Below, piece by piece: positions 1-9,352 of a stretch of DNA of 64,000 nucleotides. Positions within the stretch are counted from its first letter, which is position 1. Each line of letters starts with the position of its first letter. A program made the translations under genes and the position numbers. The notes beneath the pieces were generated by a model, which did no database searches, was not told the origin of the DNA, and worked only from the letters and a program-made list of their open reading frames with translations. The stretch spans positions 2,418,001 through 2,482,000 of the forward strand of contig NZ_JAKWBK010000001.1 in assembly GCF_022512515.1 (NCBI RefSeq), read 5' to 3'. Source of the DNA: Paraniabella hibiscisoli. Its GTDB lineage: Bacteria; Bacteroidota; Bacteroidia; Chitinophagales; Chitinophagaceae.

Positions 1-348
1 GACATAAGCTTGTTTGATCGCTTGTAATATACCCGATTCTACATAGGAAAACTCCGTGGCTCTTGTTCCGAAGCCCAGGTCAACCACCACGCCAGCTTTT
101 CCTTTGGTATAACTGGCTTTTAAGGAAGCCATGCCTAGTTCGATAGAATTTTGAGAATTGGTGAAACTGGTCTTGTTGTTAAATATGCCTGTTGACTTGG
201 CATTGGCAAAATTGTAACGATAATAAGCATCTACCGACCCATTGATTTGTAATTCGCCTTTGGGTTCTTCAGTTACGGGTTCTGTTTGTGCAAAAATTGC
301 AGTTGAGATGAAAAGAGCTTTGGTTGCTAAAAGAAGTTTTCCTTTCAT
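1..348 (-). CDS. outer membrane porin, N-terminal part (cut by window edge)
   Basis: The reading frame is open from an ATG at 348 down to base 1, about 116 codons, and continues outside the window. It starts with a lysine-rich signal peptide ending in ...STAIFAQ. The mature start is followed by alternating strands (GELQINGSVDAYYRYNF, then GMASLKASYTKGKAGVVVDLGFG) typical of Bacteroidota beta-barrel porins of the putative OmpL-like/phosphate-selective type. It should sit in the outer membrane as a passive channel. The substrate cannot be told from this fragment. The next gene, efp, is divergent. Confidence 0.6.
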   Translation of the reverse strand, partial: MKGKLLLATKALFISTAIFAQTEPVTEEPKGELQINGSVDAYYRYNFANAKSTGIFNNKTSFTNSQNSIELGMASLKASYTKGKAGVVVDLGFGTRATEFSYVESGILQAIKQAYV

Positions 349-662
349 TTACTTTAGTTTAAAGTTTAAAAAAATGTTTAAATCGAAATTCGCATGGTAT
401 TTAAAAATAATTTGATGTTTTTTAGCATTTGTTACTTTGTTTTTGGCTTTTCTAATGCTAATAATCATATTAAATAAATACTAATTAATTGTAAACATAA
501 CAATAATTCTACAAAAATTGGATAATCGGTAGAAAATATATAAATAATAATAATTTTAATATGATGTCCAAGCGTCTTTTTGCTTTCTTGATATTTATAT
601 TAAACCGGATTATTTATAGCGGGGTATTGAAAAATGCTATATTTGCGCCCTAAAAAAATACA
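349..662. other. AT-rich divergent intergenic region (porin / efp)
   Basis: This 314-base stretch separates the divergent porin and efp genes. It is very AT-rich with many short A and T runs and has no credible ORF. The only element I can name is the efp -7 box at 638-645. The porin promoter must also lie here, but I cannot point to a clear match. Confidence 0.6.
638..645 (+). promoter_or_regulatory. Bacteroidota -7 promoter box of efp
   Basis: TATATTTG matches the Bacteroidota sigma-ABfr -7 consensus TAnnTTTG. It lies 17 bases before the efp ATG. No convincing -33 TTG was found at standard spacing. Confidence 0.6.
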
Positions 663-1228
663 ATGGCAAATACTGCAGATATCAGCCGTGGCATGATCCT
701 CAAACTGGACGGTAGCCTCTACTCGGTAGTTGAGTTTGGAGAAAACAAAACAGCCCGTGCAGCAGCAAAGGTTTGGGCAAAGCTTAAAGGTGTAGACAAT
801 AGCAGAACTATTGAAAAAACCTGGAACTCCGGAGATAATATATATCCTGTAAGAGTGGAAAAAGAGAATACCAATATCTTTACCAGGACGAAACCGGCTA
901 CAACTTTATGGATAATACCACTTTCGAGCAGATGAGCGTGGCAGAAAATTTAATTGATGCGCCGCAGTTCCTGAAAGAAGGCCAGGAGGTTTCGATTGCC
1001 ATTAATACTGAAACTGAGCAGCCTGTAAGTGTTGAATTACCCGACAAAATTGTAATGTTAGTAACTTACACAGAACCTGGTTTGAAGGGAGATACTGCTA
1101 CGCGTACTTTAAAACCTGCAACAGTTGAAACTGGTGCTACGGTGAGCGTGCCTTTGTTTGTAAATGAAGGAGAGCTGATAAGAGTGAATACGAAAACCGG
1201 CGAGTACGTAGAACGAGTAAAAGAATAA
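663..1228 (+). CDS. efp: elongation factor P
   Basis: EF-P binds stalled ribosomes and helps form peptide bonds at polyproline. The N-terminal KOW-like domain (ISRGMILKLDGSLYSVVEF) is followed by two OB domains. The second half (YQDETGYNFMDNTTFEQ, then PGLKGDTATRTLKPATVETG and GEYVERVK) is textbook EF-P. Total length is about 188 residues, the usual size. The frame breaks near 858 in an A run; one extra A restores the match, so I treat it as one gene. The tip loop, which normally reads PGKG with a modified lysine, here reads GENKTARAAAKVW, lacks Pro-Gly and is about two residues longer. A -7 box lies just upstream. Downstream accB and accC follow in the same direction. Confidence 0.93.
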
Positions 1229-1243
1229 TTGTAAGTATATTAA

Positions 1244-1284
1244 AGAATGGCTCTGATCGATACAGGTTGAGGGCCATTTTTAAT
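1244..1284 (+). terminator. probable efp terminator
   Basis: An AATGGC arm shortly after the efp stop pairs with a GCCATT arm followed by five Ts. The stem is short with a long loop, so this is weaker than other terminators in the window. Confidence 0.4.
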
Positions 1285-1416
1285 TTTGGCGCTGCTGTGC
1301 CAAAAATTAGGAGAAATCTACGGTTTAATCTTATTGATTTACTTACCTTAGATGTTCGTGTCGAACGCTGTTACAGAAAAAATTGTATTAACCCCAAAGC
1401 TGTCAAATTGAAAAGT

Positions 1417-1908
1417 ATGGACTTCAGGCAAATTCAGGAATTGATCAAGATGGTCAATAAATCTAATATCGGAGAATTAAATATAGAGCAGAAAGATTTT
1501 AAATTAACGATCAAGCAGAAAGAAGAAGCGATTACCCAGGTGGTATCAGCGCCTCCTTTTCCTGTTCAGGGTTTACCGGTTCCGGTAGCGCCTGCACAAA
1601 TCACAGCGCCGCAAACCCCGGCTGCAGCTGCTTCTGCCGAGAAAGCAAAAGCGGAGCCCTCTAACAACAATATCATTGTTAAAAGCCCCATGATAGGTAC
1701 TTTCTATCGCAGACCCTCGCCCGATAAAGCTAACTTCGTAGAAGAAGGAGATATTATTACTCCAGGGAAAGTAGTGTGCGTAATTGAGGCAATGAAATTG
1801 TTTAACGAAATCGAAAGCGAAATAAGTGGAAGGATCGTGAAAATATTAGTAGACGATGCTTCACCGGTTGAGTTTGATCAGCCTTTGTTTGAAGTGGAAA
1901 CGGCGTAA
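1417..1908 (+). CDS. accB: biotin carboxyl carrier protein of acetyl-CoA carboxylase
   Basis: This protein carries the biotin that shuttles CO2 from biotin carboxylase to the carboxyltransferase in the first step of fatty acid synthesis. At 163 residues it has the usual order: N-terminal helix (MDFRQIQELIKMVNKSNIGEL), a Pro/Ala-rich linker (about residues 45-85) and a C-terminal biotinyl domain. The domain has SPMIGTFYRRPSPDKANFVEEGD and the lysine motif VIEAMKLFNEIESE, biotin going on the lysine of EAMK. The frame is open further upstream to 1267, but the conserved family start is the ATG at 1417. accC lies about 500 bases downstream, separated by a four-helix-bundle gene. Confidence 0.92.
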   Translation: MDFRQIQELIKMVNKSNIGELNIEQKDFKLTIKQKEEAITQVVSAPPFPVQGLPVPVAPAQITAPQTPAAAASAEKAKAEPSNNNIIVKSPMIGTFYRRPSPDKANFVEEGDIITPGKVVCVIEAMKLFNEIESEISGRIVKILVDDASPVEFDQPLFEVETA

Positions 1909-1944
1909 TAATGTGATAGTAAGCTGATTTGCTAATATGCTAAT
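1909..1944 (+). repeat. left flank of four-helix-bundle cassette (interrupted inverted repeat)
   Basis: Directly after the accB stop lie TAATGTG (1909-1915) and GCTAATATG (1931-1939). Joined, they are the reverse complement of the CATATTAGCACATTA unit found downstream of the next gene, so the small gene is bracketed by related inverted sequences. Confidence 0.5.
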
Positions 1945-1958
1945 CATAAAATTGGTTT

Positions 1959-2324
1959 ATGCAAAAAGACCTTATAGAGAAAAATCCGATCTTAAAATTA
2001 AGTTTCGAGTTCTCTCTTTTAATTATTGATTACTGTAGCAGATTAGATGATAGTAAGAAATTTGCAATTAGTAAGCAATTATTCAGGTCGGGAACTTCTA
2101 TTGGGGCAAATGCATTTGAGGCCCAAAATTGTGAAAGTAAAGCGGACTTCATCCATAAAATTAAGATATCTGCCAAGGAAGCAGATGAAACACAATATTG
2201 GCTCACATTATATGATTATTCAAAGGAATATCCTTCCACATCTGACTTACTCATTAAATTAGAAGAGATCAGTAAAATTTTAAACAAGATTTTGTCGACT
2301 TCTAAAAAAGAAAAATCCTTTTAG
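1959..2324 (+). CDS. four helix bundle protein (23S rRNA intervening-sequence / S23 family)
   Basis: The product is 121 residues, all predicted helix. It carries family hallmarks: SFEFSLLIIDYC, then KQLFRSGTSIGANAFEAQNCESKADFIHKIKISAKEADETQYWL, matching the TIGR02436-type small four-helix-bundle proteins. Members are encoded in 23S rRNA intervening sequences and are related to the Avd accessory protein of diversity-generating retroelements. Their cellular role is not settled, though a nucleic-acid-binding pentamer is known for some. The gene is intact and sits between accB and accC, flanked by related inverted repeats. It looks like an insertion into a core operon rather than a functional partner of acetyl-CoA carboxylase. 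Confidence 0.82.
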   Translation: MQKDLIEKNPILKLSFEFSLLIIDYCSRLDDSKKFAISKQLFRSGTSIGANAFEAQNCESKADFIHKIKISAKEADETQYWLTLYDYSKEYPSTSDLLIKLEEISKILNKILSTSKKEKSF

Positions 2325-2373
2325 TTATATTCTTAGTTTTTTTATATAAATAGATGTGTGATGTTCATTATCG

Positions 2374-2402
2374 TATTAGCACATTACCATATTAGCACAT
2401 TA
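2374..2402 (+). repeat. right flank of cassette: tandem 13-base repeat
   Basis: Two copies of TATTAGCACATTA (2374-2386 and 2390-2402) have a 16-base period and end seven bases before the accC ATG. The reverse complement of the unit resembles the sequence just after accB, suggesting repeats that delimit the inserted gene. Confidence 0.6.
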
Positions 2403-2409
2403 AAAAATT

Positions 2410-3749
2410 ATGTTTAAAAAGATATTAATAGCCAACAGGGGTGAGATTGCTTTGCGCATCATAAGAACCTGTCGTGAGATGGGTATTAAAACGGTTGCGG
2501 TATACTCTACGGCCGATAGTGAAAGCCTGCACGTAAAATTTGCGGATGAAGCGGTGTGCATTGGTCGCCCGGCCAGTTCAGAGTCTTATTTGAATATCCC
2601 TAATATCATGGCTGCTATCGAAATAACCAATGCCGATGCAGTACATCCGGGATACGGATTCCTTGCTGAAAATGCAAAGTTTGCTGATATCTGTAATAAA
2701 AGCAATATCAAGTTTATTGGTCCCACTGCAGATATGATCAATAAAATGGGTGATAAAATTACGGCCAAAGAAACCATGATCAAAGCCGGCGTACCGGTTG
2801 TGCCAGGTGGAGAAGGTTTGCTGGAGAGCATCGAAGAAGCAAAAGAGCTGGCTAAAGTAGTAGGTTACCCAGTAATCTTAAAAGCAACTGCGGTGGTGGT
2901 GGTAAAGGTATGCGCATCGTTTGGGAAGAGAGCGAAATGGAAAAAGCCTATGATACTGCGAAAATGGAGGCTGCTGCTTCCTTTAAGAACGACGGTATTT
3001 ATATGGAGAAGTTTGTTGAAGAGCCCCGCCATATAGAAATACAGGTTGCAGGAGATCAGTTTGGCAATGTATGTCATATGAGTGAGCGGGATTGCTCTAT
3101 TCAACGACGCCACCAGAAATTGGTAGAAGAGTCTCCTTCTCCTTTTATGACCGATGAATTACGTGCTGCTATGGGTGAGGCTGCCAAAAAAGCGGCATCT
3201 GCTATCGGCTATGAAAGCGTAGGTACGATCGAATTCCTGGTAGATAAGCATCGCAATTTCTACTTTATGGAAATGAATACCCGTATACAGGTAGAGCATT
3301 GCGTAACAGAAGAAGTGATCAATTTTGATTTGATCAAAGAACAAATCAAAATCGCTATGGGTGAAAAAATATCAGGTAATGACTATTTCCCTCACATGCA
3401 TAGCATTGAGTGCCGTATTAATGCAGAAGATCCATTTAACGACTTCCGACCTTCTCCCGGTAAAATTACCAACCTGCATGTGCCAGGCGGTCATGGGGTG
3501 AGGGTTGATAGTCACGTTTACGCAGGGTATACGATATCCCCTTATTATGATTCGATGATCGGTAAGCTGATCACAGTAGCGCGTACGAGGAAGGAAGCTA
3601 TTGATACGATGTACAGGGCCTTAAGTGAGTATGTAATCGAAGGGGTGAAAACTACAATTCCTTTTCACCTGCAATTAATGAAGAATGAAGATTTCATCAA
3701 TGGCAACTTCAATACTAAATTTTTAGAGACTTTTCAATTAAAGAAATAA
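2410..3749 (+). CDS. accC: biotin carboxylase subunit of acetyl-CoA carboxylase
   Basis: ATP-dependent carboxylation of AccB-bound biotin. The start [20 protein letters not shown] and [11 protein letters not shown] are signatures of the N-terminal domain. The ATP-grasp domain has [45 protein letters not shown] (catalytic Glu/Asn/Arg) and the C-terminal [18 protein letters not shown]. Corrected length is about 446 residues, normal for AccC. The frame breaks near 2891 in the glycine-rich loop: GCGGTGG should read GCGGGTGG, restoring the expected [11 protein letters not shown]. This is a one-G loss, not a true pseudogene. It forms an operon with accB, interrupted by the four-helix-bundle gene. 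Confidence 0.93.
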
Positions 3750-3783
3750 GTGGTTGGGGAGCAATATTTCCTACACGTATAAT

Positions 3784-3818
3784 AAAAAATGGGCTTCGTT
3801 TATCGAAGCCCATTTTTT
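3784..3818. terminator. bidirectional terminator accC / secreted protein
   Basis: Perfect 15-base arms (3784-3798 and 3804-3818) around a five-base loop. The GC core is GGGCTTCG/CGAAGCCC, with A6 before and T6 after. It can end transcription of accC on plus and of the convergent gene on minus. Confidence 0.9.
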
Positions 3819-3834
3819 ATACGGGTTATAATGA

Positions 3835-4705
3835 CTATGGTTTTTTAACAGTAGTCATTGTAATGTCAGCGTTTACGGCCATCGGTACCTTTTGTCCCCC
3901 GGCTTCTATATTCCCTTTCATCTTTTGCTGTATGGAGGACAGGAGCGGCATACCTGTATCAATATCTACCTCGGTGCTGCCACTGAATGATCCTTCAATG
4001 GCAAAACCACATCCATGCCATTTGTCTGTATAGATGCGTTGCTATCGGTGGTTAGTTTTCCCGTAAAGTCGATATAGGCTTTTTTGCCTTCTACTTTTAC
4101 TAACGTGTAGTTGGCCGACCCCTTAATGGTGTAGGGCTGCTTTAAGCTCATTTCGGTTGACCAGGACTCGCCTACTTTAACCGGGTTGTTAGGGTAAAAG
4201 CCAAAAGATTGCTCAATCATGTTTTTTAAGGCATCTTCTCCCACTACACCCTTCATGGCTTCTTGCTGTTCTTTCAAATCACCTACTTTGCCGAGCATTT
4301 CCTCGACACCCTCTATCTTCACTACTTTTCCATACGGATCCATTAAAAGAACTAAACTTTGCCCTTTTAAGGCTCTGAACGCAGCACTGGCCTCGTTGGT
4401 CGTGTCCTCACTGCTCATTTTTATCTGCTCTCCCATGATCTGCATATTCATGTTGAATTGATCGTACACGAGCTTTAGCTTTTTGTTCTCGCCATCTGCA
4501 GATACATGAAAGGTGCTGTTGAAGTCATAGTCCATATTCATCTCCACATTCTGGTCCATTACGTTTTGGATCATTTTGGTTTTGCTAACCAAGGCCACGC
4601 CATACCGGCTACCATTTTCCGGGTTAAACCTGATCGTATACGCTTTTTGAGCCTGTACAAGAATAGAGCAGATAATAAATGCGCACAGCAAGAGGCCTTT
4701 TTCAT
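3835..4705 (-). CDS. secreted protein of unknown function (DUF6263-like)
   Basis: I do not recognise a firm family; length and composition recall the DUF6263 group. The start is best placed at the ATG at 4705. With one A restored after the second lysine codon the protein begins MKKGLLLCAFIICSILVQAQ, a clean signal peptide. A second break near 4012 (GTGGTT for GTGGGTT) moves the frame so that the C-terminus reads GFAIEGSFSGSTEVDID and ends ...MTTVKKP at 3835. Corrected length is about 290 residues, without membrane segments after the signal. The next gene upstream (DUF2911) is on the same strand nine bases away, so the two are probably co-transcribed. Confidence 0.6.
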
Positions 4706-4713
4706 AAAAGGAG

Positions 4714-5543
4714 CTATTTTATGGAACTGATCAGTTTATTGTTTAATGTCACGTAATCCTGGTTTTTGGCAGCGGCAGCCAGTTCTTTAGACTTTAATGC
4801 AGCTTCCTTCGCCTGTGCTTTTTTGCCCAGTTTGGCTAATGTGCGTGCCTGTTGATAACGTATCCAGAAAGCATTGGGTTGCGCCTCAACGGCTTTGCTA
4901 AACCATTCTTCGGCTTGCTTCAAATCTTTGCCGTTTTCCAGGTAATAGAAAGCTGACTGAAAATAAGCGGGCTTATCTGATTTCATCGACTCTTCGATAG
5001 AAGCCATGATCCTGTCATTTACGTTGGTTTTAATAGGCAGGCTTACCATCGACTTGTCCCAGCTAATGATCAGGTCGCAGCTTTCAGATTGAATATTGTC
5101 AAACTGGATGCTAAAGTTTTCTACACCTGTAGTTAAAGGTTTTACTTTGGCTGTTACTCTCACCACATCTTCTTCCTGTTTGTAAGCAGAAGGACTGGTG
5201 ACGTCGGTTTGTTTGGTAATGATCAGCGTCCAGCTGGTTGCCCCGGGAATACTTAATAAACCATATTTGCCAGCAGCGATTTCTTTGCCCCCTATAATTA
5301 CATTATCTCCAAAAGTAAGAGTGGTAGCGCCGTTGGCCCCGGTACGCCAAACTGCATTGTAGGGAACCAGGTCGCCAAATATTTTCCGGCCTTTTTTACA
5401 GGGCGACTATAAGATAGCTCAACATTGGATAATCCAAATTCCTGTTTAACAGTTTGAGCCGGGCTCGGTGCGGGCATTTTTATCTGGGCATTGGCGTAAG
5501 AGAGTGCGCATAACAATGCAACAGATAATACAATCTTCTTCAT
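4714..5543 (-). CDS. DUF2911 family secreted protein
   Basis: Starts with signal peptide KKIVLSVALLCALSYANAQ. The conserved DUF2911 core appears once a one-base loss near 5393 is repaired: SRPVKKGRKIFGDLVPYNAVWRTG, then GANGATTLTFGDN. The C-terminal 100 residues (from about 4720 to 5020) form helical, TPR-like repeats (AEEWFSKAVEAQPNAFWIRYQQARTLAKLGKKAQAKEAAL). Corrected length is about 276 residues. DUF2911 proteins are common in Bacteroidota and are exported, but I know of no established activity. It shares a strand with the 3835-4705 gene. Confidence 0.75.
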
Positions 5544-5651
5544 GTGTGGTTTGTTTTTTATTTTGACTTGATAAATGTAGCAAATATCATTGAGCTACAC
5601 GCTACAGTACAACGTACAATGCTGTAAAAAGTTAACCCTTTCACAAAAAAA

Positions 5652-6550
5652 TCAGCGGAAAGAAGGATGGAATTGTTCCAGTGTTTTACGTAAAAACTCT
5701 TTGTCAAGATGTGTATAGATCTCAGTGGTAGTGATGCTTTCGTGCCCCAGCATTTCCTGTACGGCACGCAGGTTAGCCCCGCCTTCTATTAAATGGGTGG
5801 CAAATGAATGGCGGAAAGTATGCGGCGATACTGTTTTATTAATACCCGCTTTTTGTACCAGGTCTTTGATAATTAAAAATATCATAACACGGGTAAGCTT
5901 TTGCCCCCGCTTGTTTAAAAACAGGATGTCTTCATTGCCCGTCTTTACCGCAACGTGATTACGGATGTTTTGGCGGTAAATATTAATGTATTTGGTAGCG
6001 GCATCGCCAATGGGAACCAATCGCTCTTTATCGCCTTTGCCGGTTACCCTGATATAGCCTACATCGAGATAAAGTTGTGAAATGCGTAAGTTGACCACTT
6101 CGCTCACACGCAGGCCGCAGCTATACAGTGTTTCAAGTATCGCCTTGTTGCGACCACCTTCGGGCTTGCTAAGGTCGATCTGTCCGATGATGATTTCTAT
6201 TTCAGAAAAACTTAGCACATCGGGCAGGGCCCTTTTGGTTTTAGGTGCTTCCAGCAAAAGAGTGGGATCTTCCGCAACCATATCTTCTAAAATACAATAC
6301 TTGTAAAAAGCGCGGATGCCCGAAATAATGCGGGCTTGCGAAGTGGCAGTCATTTCCAGCTCGCCAATCCATTGTATAAAAAATTGCAAATCCTGCAGCG
6401 TGATGGCTGCAGGATTTTTTGTATATTTTTTATTTCGAGAAATTGCACCAGTTTATCCAGGTCGCGTAAATAAGCGTCTGTAGAATTATCGGAAAGCGAT
6501 TTCTCTAATTGCAGGTATGCTTTAAATCCTTTTTTGTAAGGTGCCCACAT
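5652..6550 (-). CDS. xerD: tyrosine recombinase, XerD type
   Basis: Site-specific recombinase that resolves chromosome dimers at dif together with a partner Xer protein. The core-binding N-terminal half (YLQLEKSLSDNSTDAYLRDLDKL) and catalytic half are both present. Catalytic residues are visible: Arg in SCGLRVSEVVNL, Lys in VTGKGDKERLVPIG, His-x-x-Arg in HTFRHSFATHL, His in LGHESI and Tyr in TTEIYTHL. Length is about 298 residues, as expected. One A lost in a run near 6420 splits the frame; repair gives KNPAAITLQDLQFFIQW. No integrase-linked element lies nearby, so a housekeeping role is likelier than a phage integrase. Confidence 0.8.
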
Positions 6551-6581
6551 TTTTATTTAAAAGAAAGCGGGTTGTTGTGAA

Positions 6582-7217
6582 TCACTTCTTTTTATCAACG
6601 TTGAGTTTAGCGTAAATATTGGCTTTAGTAATATTTACTGAGTCAATCAGGCGGTGTACATTGTCGTAATCCATATCAGTAACGCCCTGGTCTGTTAATA
6701 ATTGTTTAGCTATTTGGCCGGTAGTCATATCTTCCACATAAATGAAAGTGTTGTCATAATAAGCAACCAGTCCTTCTTCAACTTTGAATTTAGGATCGAA
6801 ATTATTGATAGCGCTGGTGAACTTAGCTGTAGTGCCTGTTTTTTCGAAAGGAAGTTTTAATAAATAACCACGACCGGTAGCGCAATCATTAAACTTCACC
6901 CATGCATATTTACCATCAATGATACTACAGGTAAGGAATTGTTTGGATGGCTTAACGACGTTAGGAATAAATTCGCTGAAAATAATATCTTTTATTACAC
7001 CCATGCCTCCTTTTTCCCAATGGATAGAGTCGATCTGGCAATCTTTGTAGCTGATACGAACAAAAGGTTTACCAGGTGCTTCAGATTCGAATTTCATAGG
7101 CTCGGTCAGACAGGTAGTGTCGCTGCAGAAGGGCGCGGAAGCTACTTCTTTACCACCATCTTTACAGCTGATCAGGGCCATGGTGGCGGCAATGCAGGCA
7201 ATGCTTAAAAATTTCAT
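6582..7217 (-). CDS. hypothetical lipoprotein
   Basis: Intact, about 211 residues. The lipoprotein signal KFLSIACIAATMALISC places a lipidated cysteine at about residue 18. The mature part contains four further cysteines (FCSDTTCLTEP, KDCQID, TCSIID, NDCATG) that could form disulfides, and no family motif that I recognise. The open frame extends upstream to 7406, but the signal sequence fixes the start at 7217. It lies between yraN and xerD on the same strand. Confidence 0.65.
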   Translation of the reverse strand: MKFLSIACIAATMALISCKDGGKEVASAPFCSDTTCLTEPMKFESEAPGKPFVRISYKDCQIDSIHWEKGGMGVIKDIIFSEFIPNVVKPSKQFLTCSIIDGKYAWVKFNDCATGRGYLLKLPFEKTGTTAKFTSAINNFDPKFKVEEGLVAYYDNTFIYVEDMTTGQIAKQLLTDQGVTDMDYDNVHRLIDSVNITKANIYAKLNVDKKK

Positions 7218-7321
7218 GTTTTTTCGTTTATTATTTGAGTGGGTTTCAAAGGAAACAAACCTACATAAAAAATCCTTCAAACACAACACAATAGAGCGTT
7301 TTCTGATCGCATAGCCCACTA

Positions 7322-7677
7322 TTAAAGAAATACGTCTTCCAGCAGGAAATAATCGGGAGCGCCATCTTTTTGAAAAGTGATCGATAAAATGTCGTATTGA
7401 ATCCATCGGTGGCCCGGGTTTAAATAGAGATATTCATCAGCCGCATTTTTAAGAAACCTGAACTTTTTTTGGTTACACTGTCTTCCGGGTGTCCATAAAC
7501 TTCGGAGCTGCGTGTTTTTACTTCGATAAAATGTAGCTTTTTGCCTTTGTTGGCAATGATATCAATTTCATAATAAGAATGACGCCAGTTTTTACAAACA
7601 ATCGTATAACCTTTGCTCTGCAGATAGGTAGCAGCAAGCGATTCTCCATTTTTGCCGATGTCGTTATGAATAGCCAT
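7322..7677 (-). CDS. yraN: YraN family endonuclease-like protein
   Basis: UPF0102/YraN, a restriction-endonuclease-like fold of about 118 residues. Motifs seen are GKNGESLAATYLQSKGY, the nuclease-like NWRHSYYEIDIIANKGKKLHFIEVKTR (E-I-D ... E-V-K core) and, after repairing a lost A near 7465, the C-terminal VTKKKFRFLKNAADEYL. Biochemical function is unproven for the family. It is divergent from manA, with 34 bases between the starts. Confidence 0.82.
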
Positions 7678-7711
7678 GCTTATCTTTACCTGAATTTACT
7701 ACAATATTTCT

Positions 7712-8916
7712 ATGCAACAATTAGCGTCTTTAACCGGAAGTATTAAACATTACGATTGGGGTGGTACCTCTTATATCCCGTCTCTATTGCAGATTGAAAA
7801 TCCCAACCTGGAGCCATTTGCTGAATACTGGCTGGGGGTACATCCGCAGGCAGATTGTAAGCTAACCCTTACCGGCGACAAACAGGTGCTGCTAAGGGAC
7901 TATATTGAAAAGGACCTGGCAACTGCTTTAGGGACCACTGTTTTAAAACGGTTTGGCAATCTGCCTTATCTTTTAAAAGTGCTGGATGTAAAAGATATGT
8001 TGTCTATACAGGTTCATCCGTCGAAAGAGCAGGCTGCTATTGATTTTGAAAAGGAAAACGAGGCAGGGGTGCCGTTGTCAGCACCTGACAGAAATTATAA
8101 AGACGCGAATCACAAACCGGAATTAATGGTGGCGATGAGCGAGTTCTACCTATTGCATGGCTTTAAGCCAGAGGATGAACTGTTGGCGGTATTGGACAAA
8201 GTGAAGAGCTGAAAAAGTTCAAAGCCGTTTTTAAAAAGAAAGGTTATGCAGGGTTGTATCAATTATCGATGGAAATGCCACAGGAAGAAGTGAATGCCTT
8301 ATTACAACCCCTGTTGGCACGCATCATCCCGTTGTACCAAAATAACCAACTTGAAAAAACAGACGAAAATTTCTGGGCAGCAAGGGCGGCATTGACATTC
8401 GGCAGGCCCGGCGTTATCGATCGGGGCATTTTCTCTGTGTATTTTTTCAATTTGTTACACCTCACAACAGGCCAGGCGATATTCCAGGATGCCGGTGTGC
8501 CTCATGCTTACCTTGAAGGTCAGAATGTAGAAATTATGGCCAGCAGCGATAATGTATTGCGCGGCGGACTAACCACCAAGCATATAGATACGGTGGAGTT
8601 GTTGAAACATACCCGTTGCGAAGCTACCCATCCCAAAATAATTAAACCGGCTAAGGGGAAATCTGTGCAATCGTATAAAGCTCCGGTAAAAGACTTTACA
8701 TTAAATTCTTACCAACTTAATAAAGGAGAAGCCATAACGCTGGATATTGCAACAGCAGAAATATTTTTATTGATGCAGGGAAAAGTTACGCTGCAGTCTA
8801 AAAAGATAAAAGTGGCGCTGGCAAAACCCAATATAACGGCCGCTGCTTTTGCCGGAGCAACTGTAACCATAAAAGCGTTGGAAGATGCCTGGCTGTTTAA
8901 GGCTGCGGCGCGGTAG
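7712..8916 (+). CDS. manA: mannose-6-phosphate isomerase, class I
   Basis: Interconverts mannose-6-phosphate and fructose-6-phosphate using zinc. Family signatures are HYDWGG, AEYWLGVHPQADC, zinc-site segments SIQVHPSKEQA and DANHKPELMVA, and the cupin segment DAGVPHAYLEGQNVEIMASS. Corrected length is about 401 residues. The frame is split near 8197, where GTGAAG should read GTGGAAG; repair gives LDKVEELKKFKAVFKKKGY. The stop is immediately followed by the convergent lipoprotein gene. Confidence 0.9.
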
Positions 8917-8917
8917 G

Positions 8918-9252
8918 CTACTCTTTTTTACGGTGATTGTTTTTTCAGATGTTTCCACCTGGGGTTCCTGCCGCATAGATACAAGCGAGCCATTTTTGAA
9001 GTCCAGGATATAATCATAAAAGGATATAGCTCCCTTCTTTTCAAAAGATACATAATATAATGTTTCGTACAAAATATCTTCGTCTGTTTTATTAAAGCTT
9101 TCACGATCGGGCTTCCCGAACTTTGAAATTACCTGCGCTTTAGTCATACCGGGTTTGATATTTTCCGAACTAAAACTACCTGTTCTTAATATGGTACATG
9201 AGGTTAAAGCAAACATTACGAAAACAAAGGGCAGATTAAAAGACTTAAACAT
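8918..9252 (-). CDS. BamE/SmpA-like lipoprotein
   Basis: About 110 residues. Lipoprotein signal FVFVMFALTSC is followed by the SmpA/BamE motif IKPGMTKAQVISKFGKPDRE and a two-strand segment. BamE-like domains bind the beta-barrel assembly machinery in other bacteria; here only the fold is supported. As written the frame runs on into manA. Restoring one A near 8927 gives a natural stop at 8918 (VKKE stop), two bases past the manA stop, so I prefer the shorter product. Confidence 0.65.
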
Positions 9253-9323
9253 ACAACTGTATTGAAAGAGTATTTACTGATAATAAGATTGATGGTAAAT
9301 AACTCTCATTGGTTGCTTAACCA

Positions 9324-9331
9324 TAGCTTTG
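9324..9331 (+). promoter_or_regulatory. -7 promoter box of nth
   Basis: TAGCTTTG matches TAnnTTTG and lies 21 bases before the ATG at 9353. It supports that start over the in-frame upstream alternative at 9329. Confidence 0.6.
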
Positions 9332-9352
9332 CTTTTTCACAATGGAACTTTT

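Noticed and set aside
5652-6550. Treating the tyrosine recombinase as an integrase of a mobile element
   Set aside because: Length, start and motifs are those of chromosomal XerC/D, and no att repeats, excisionase or cargo were seen.
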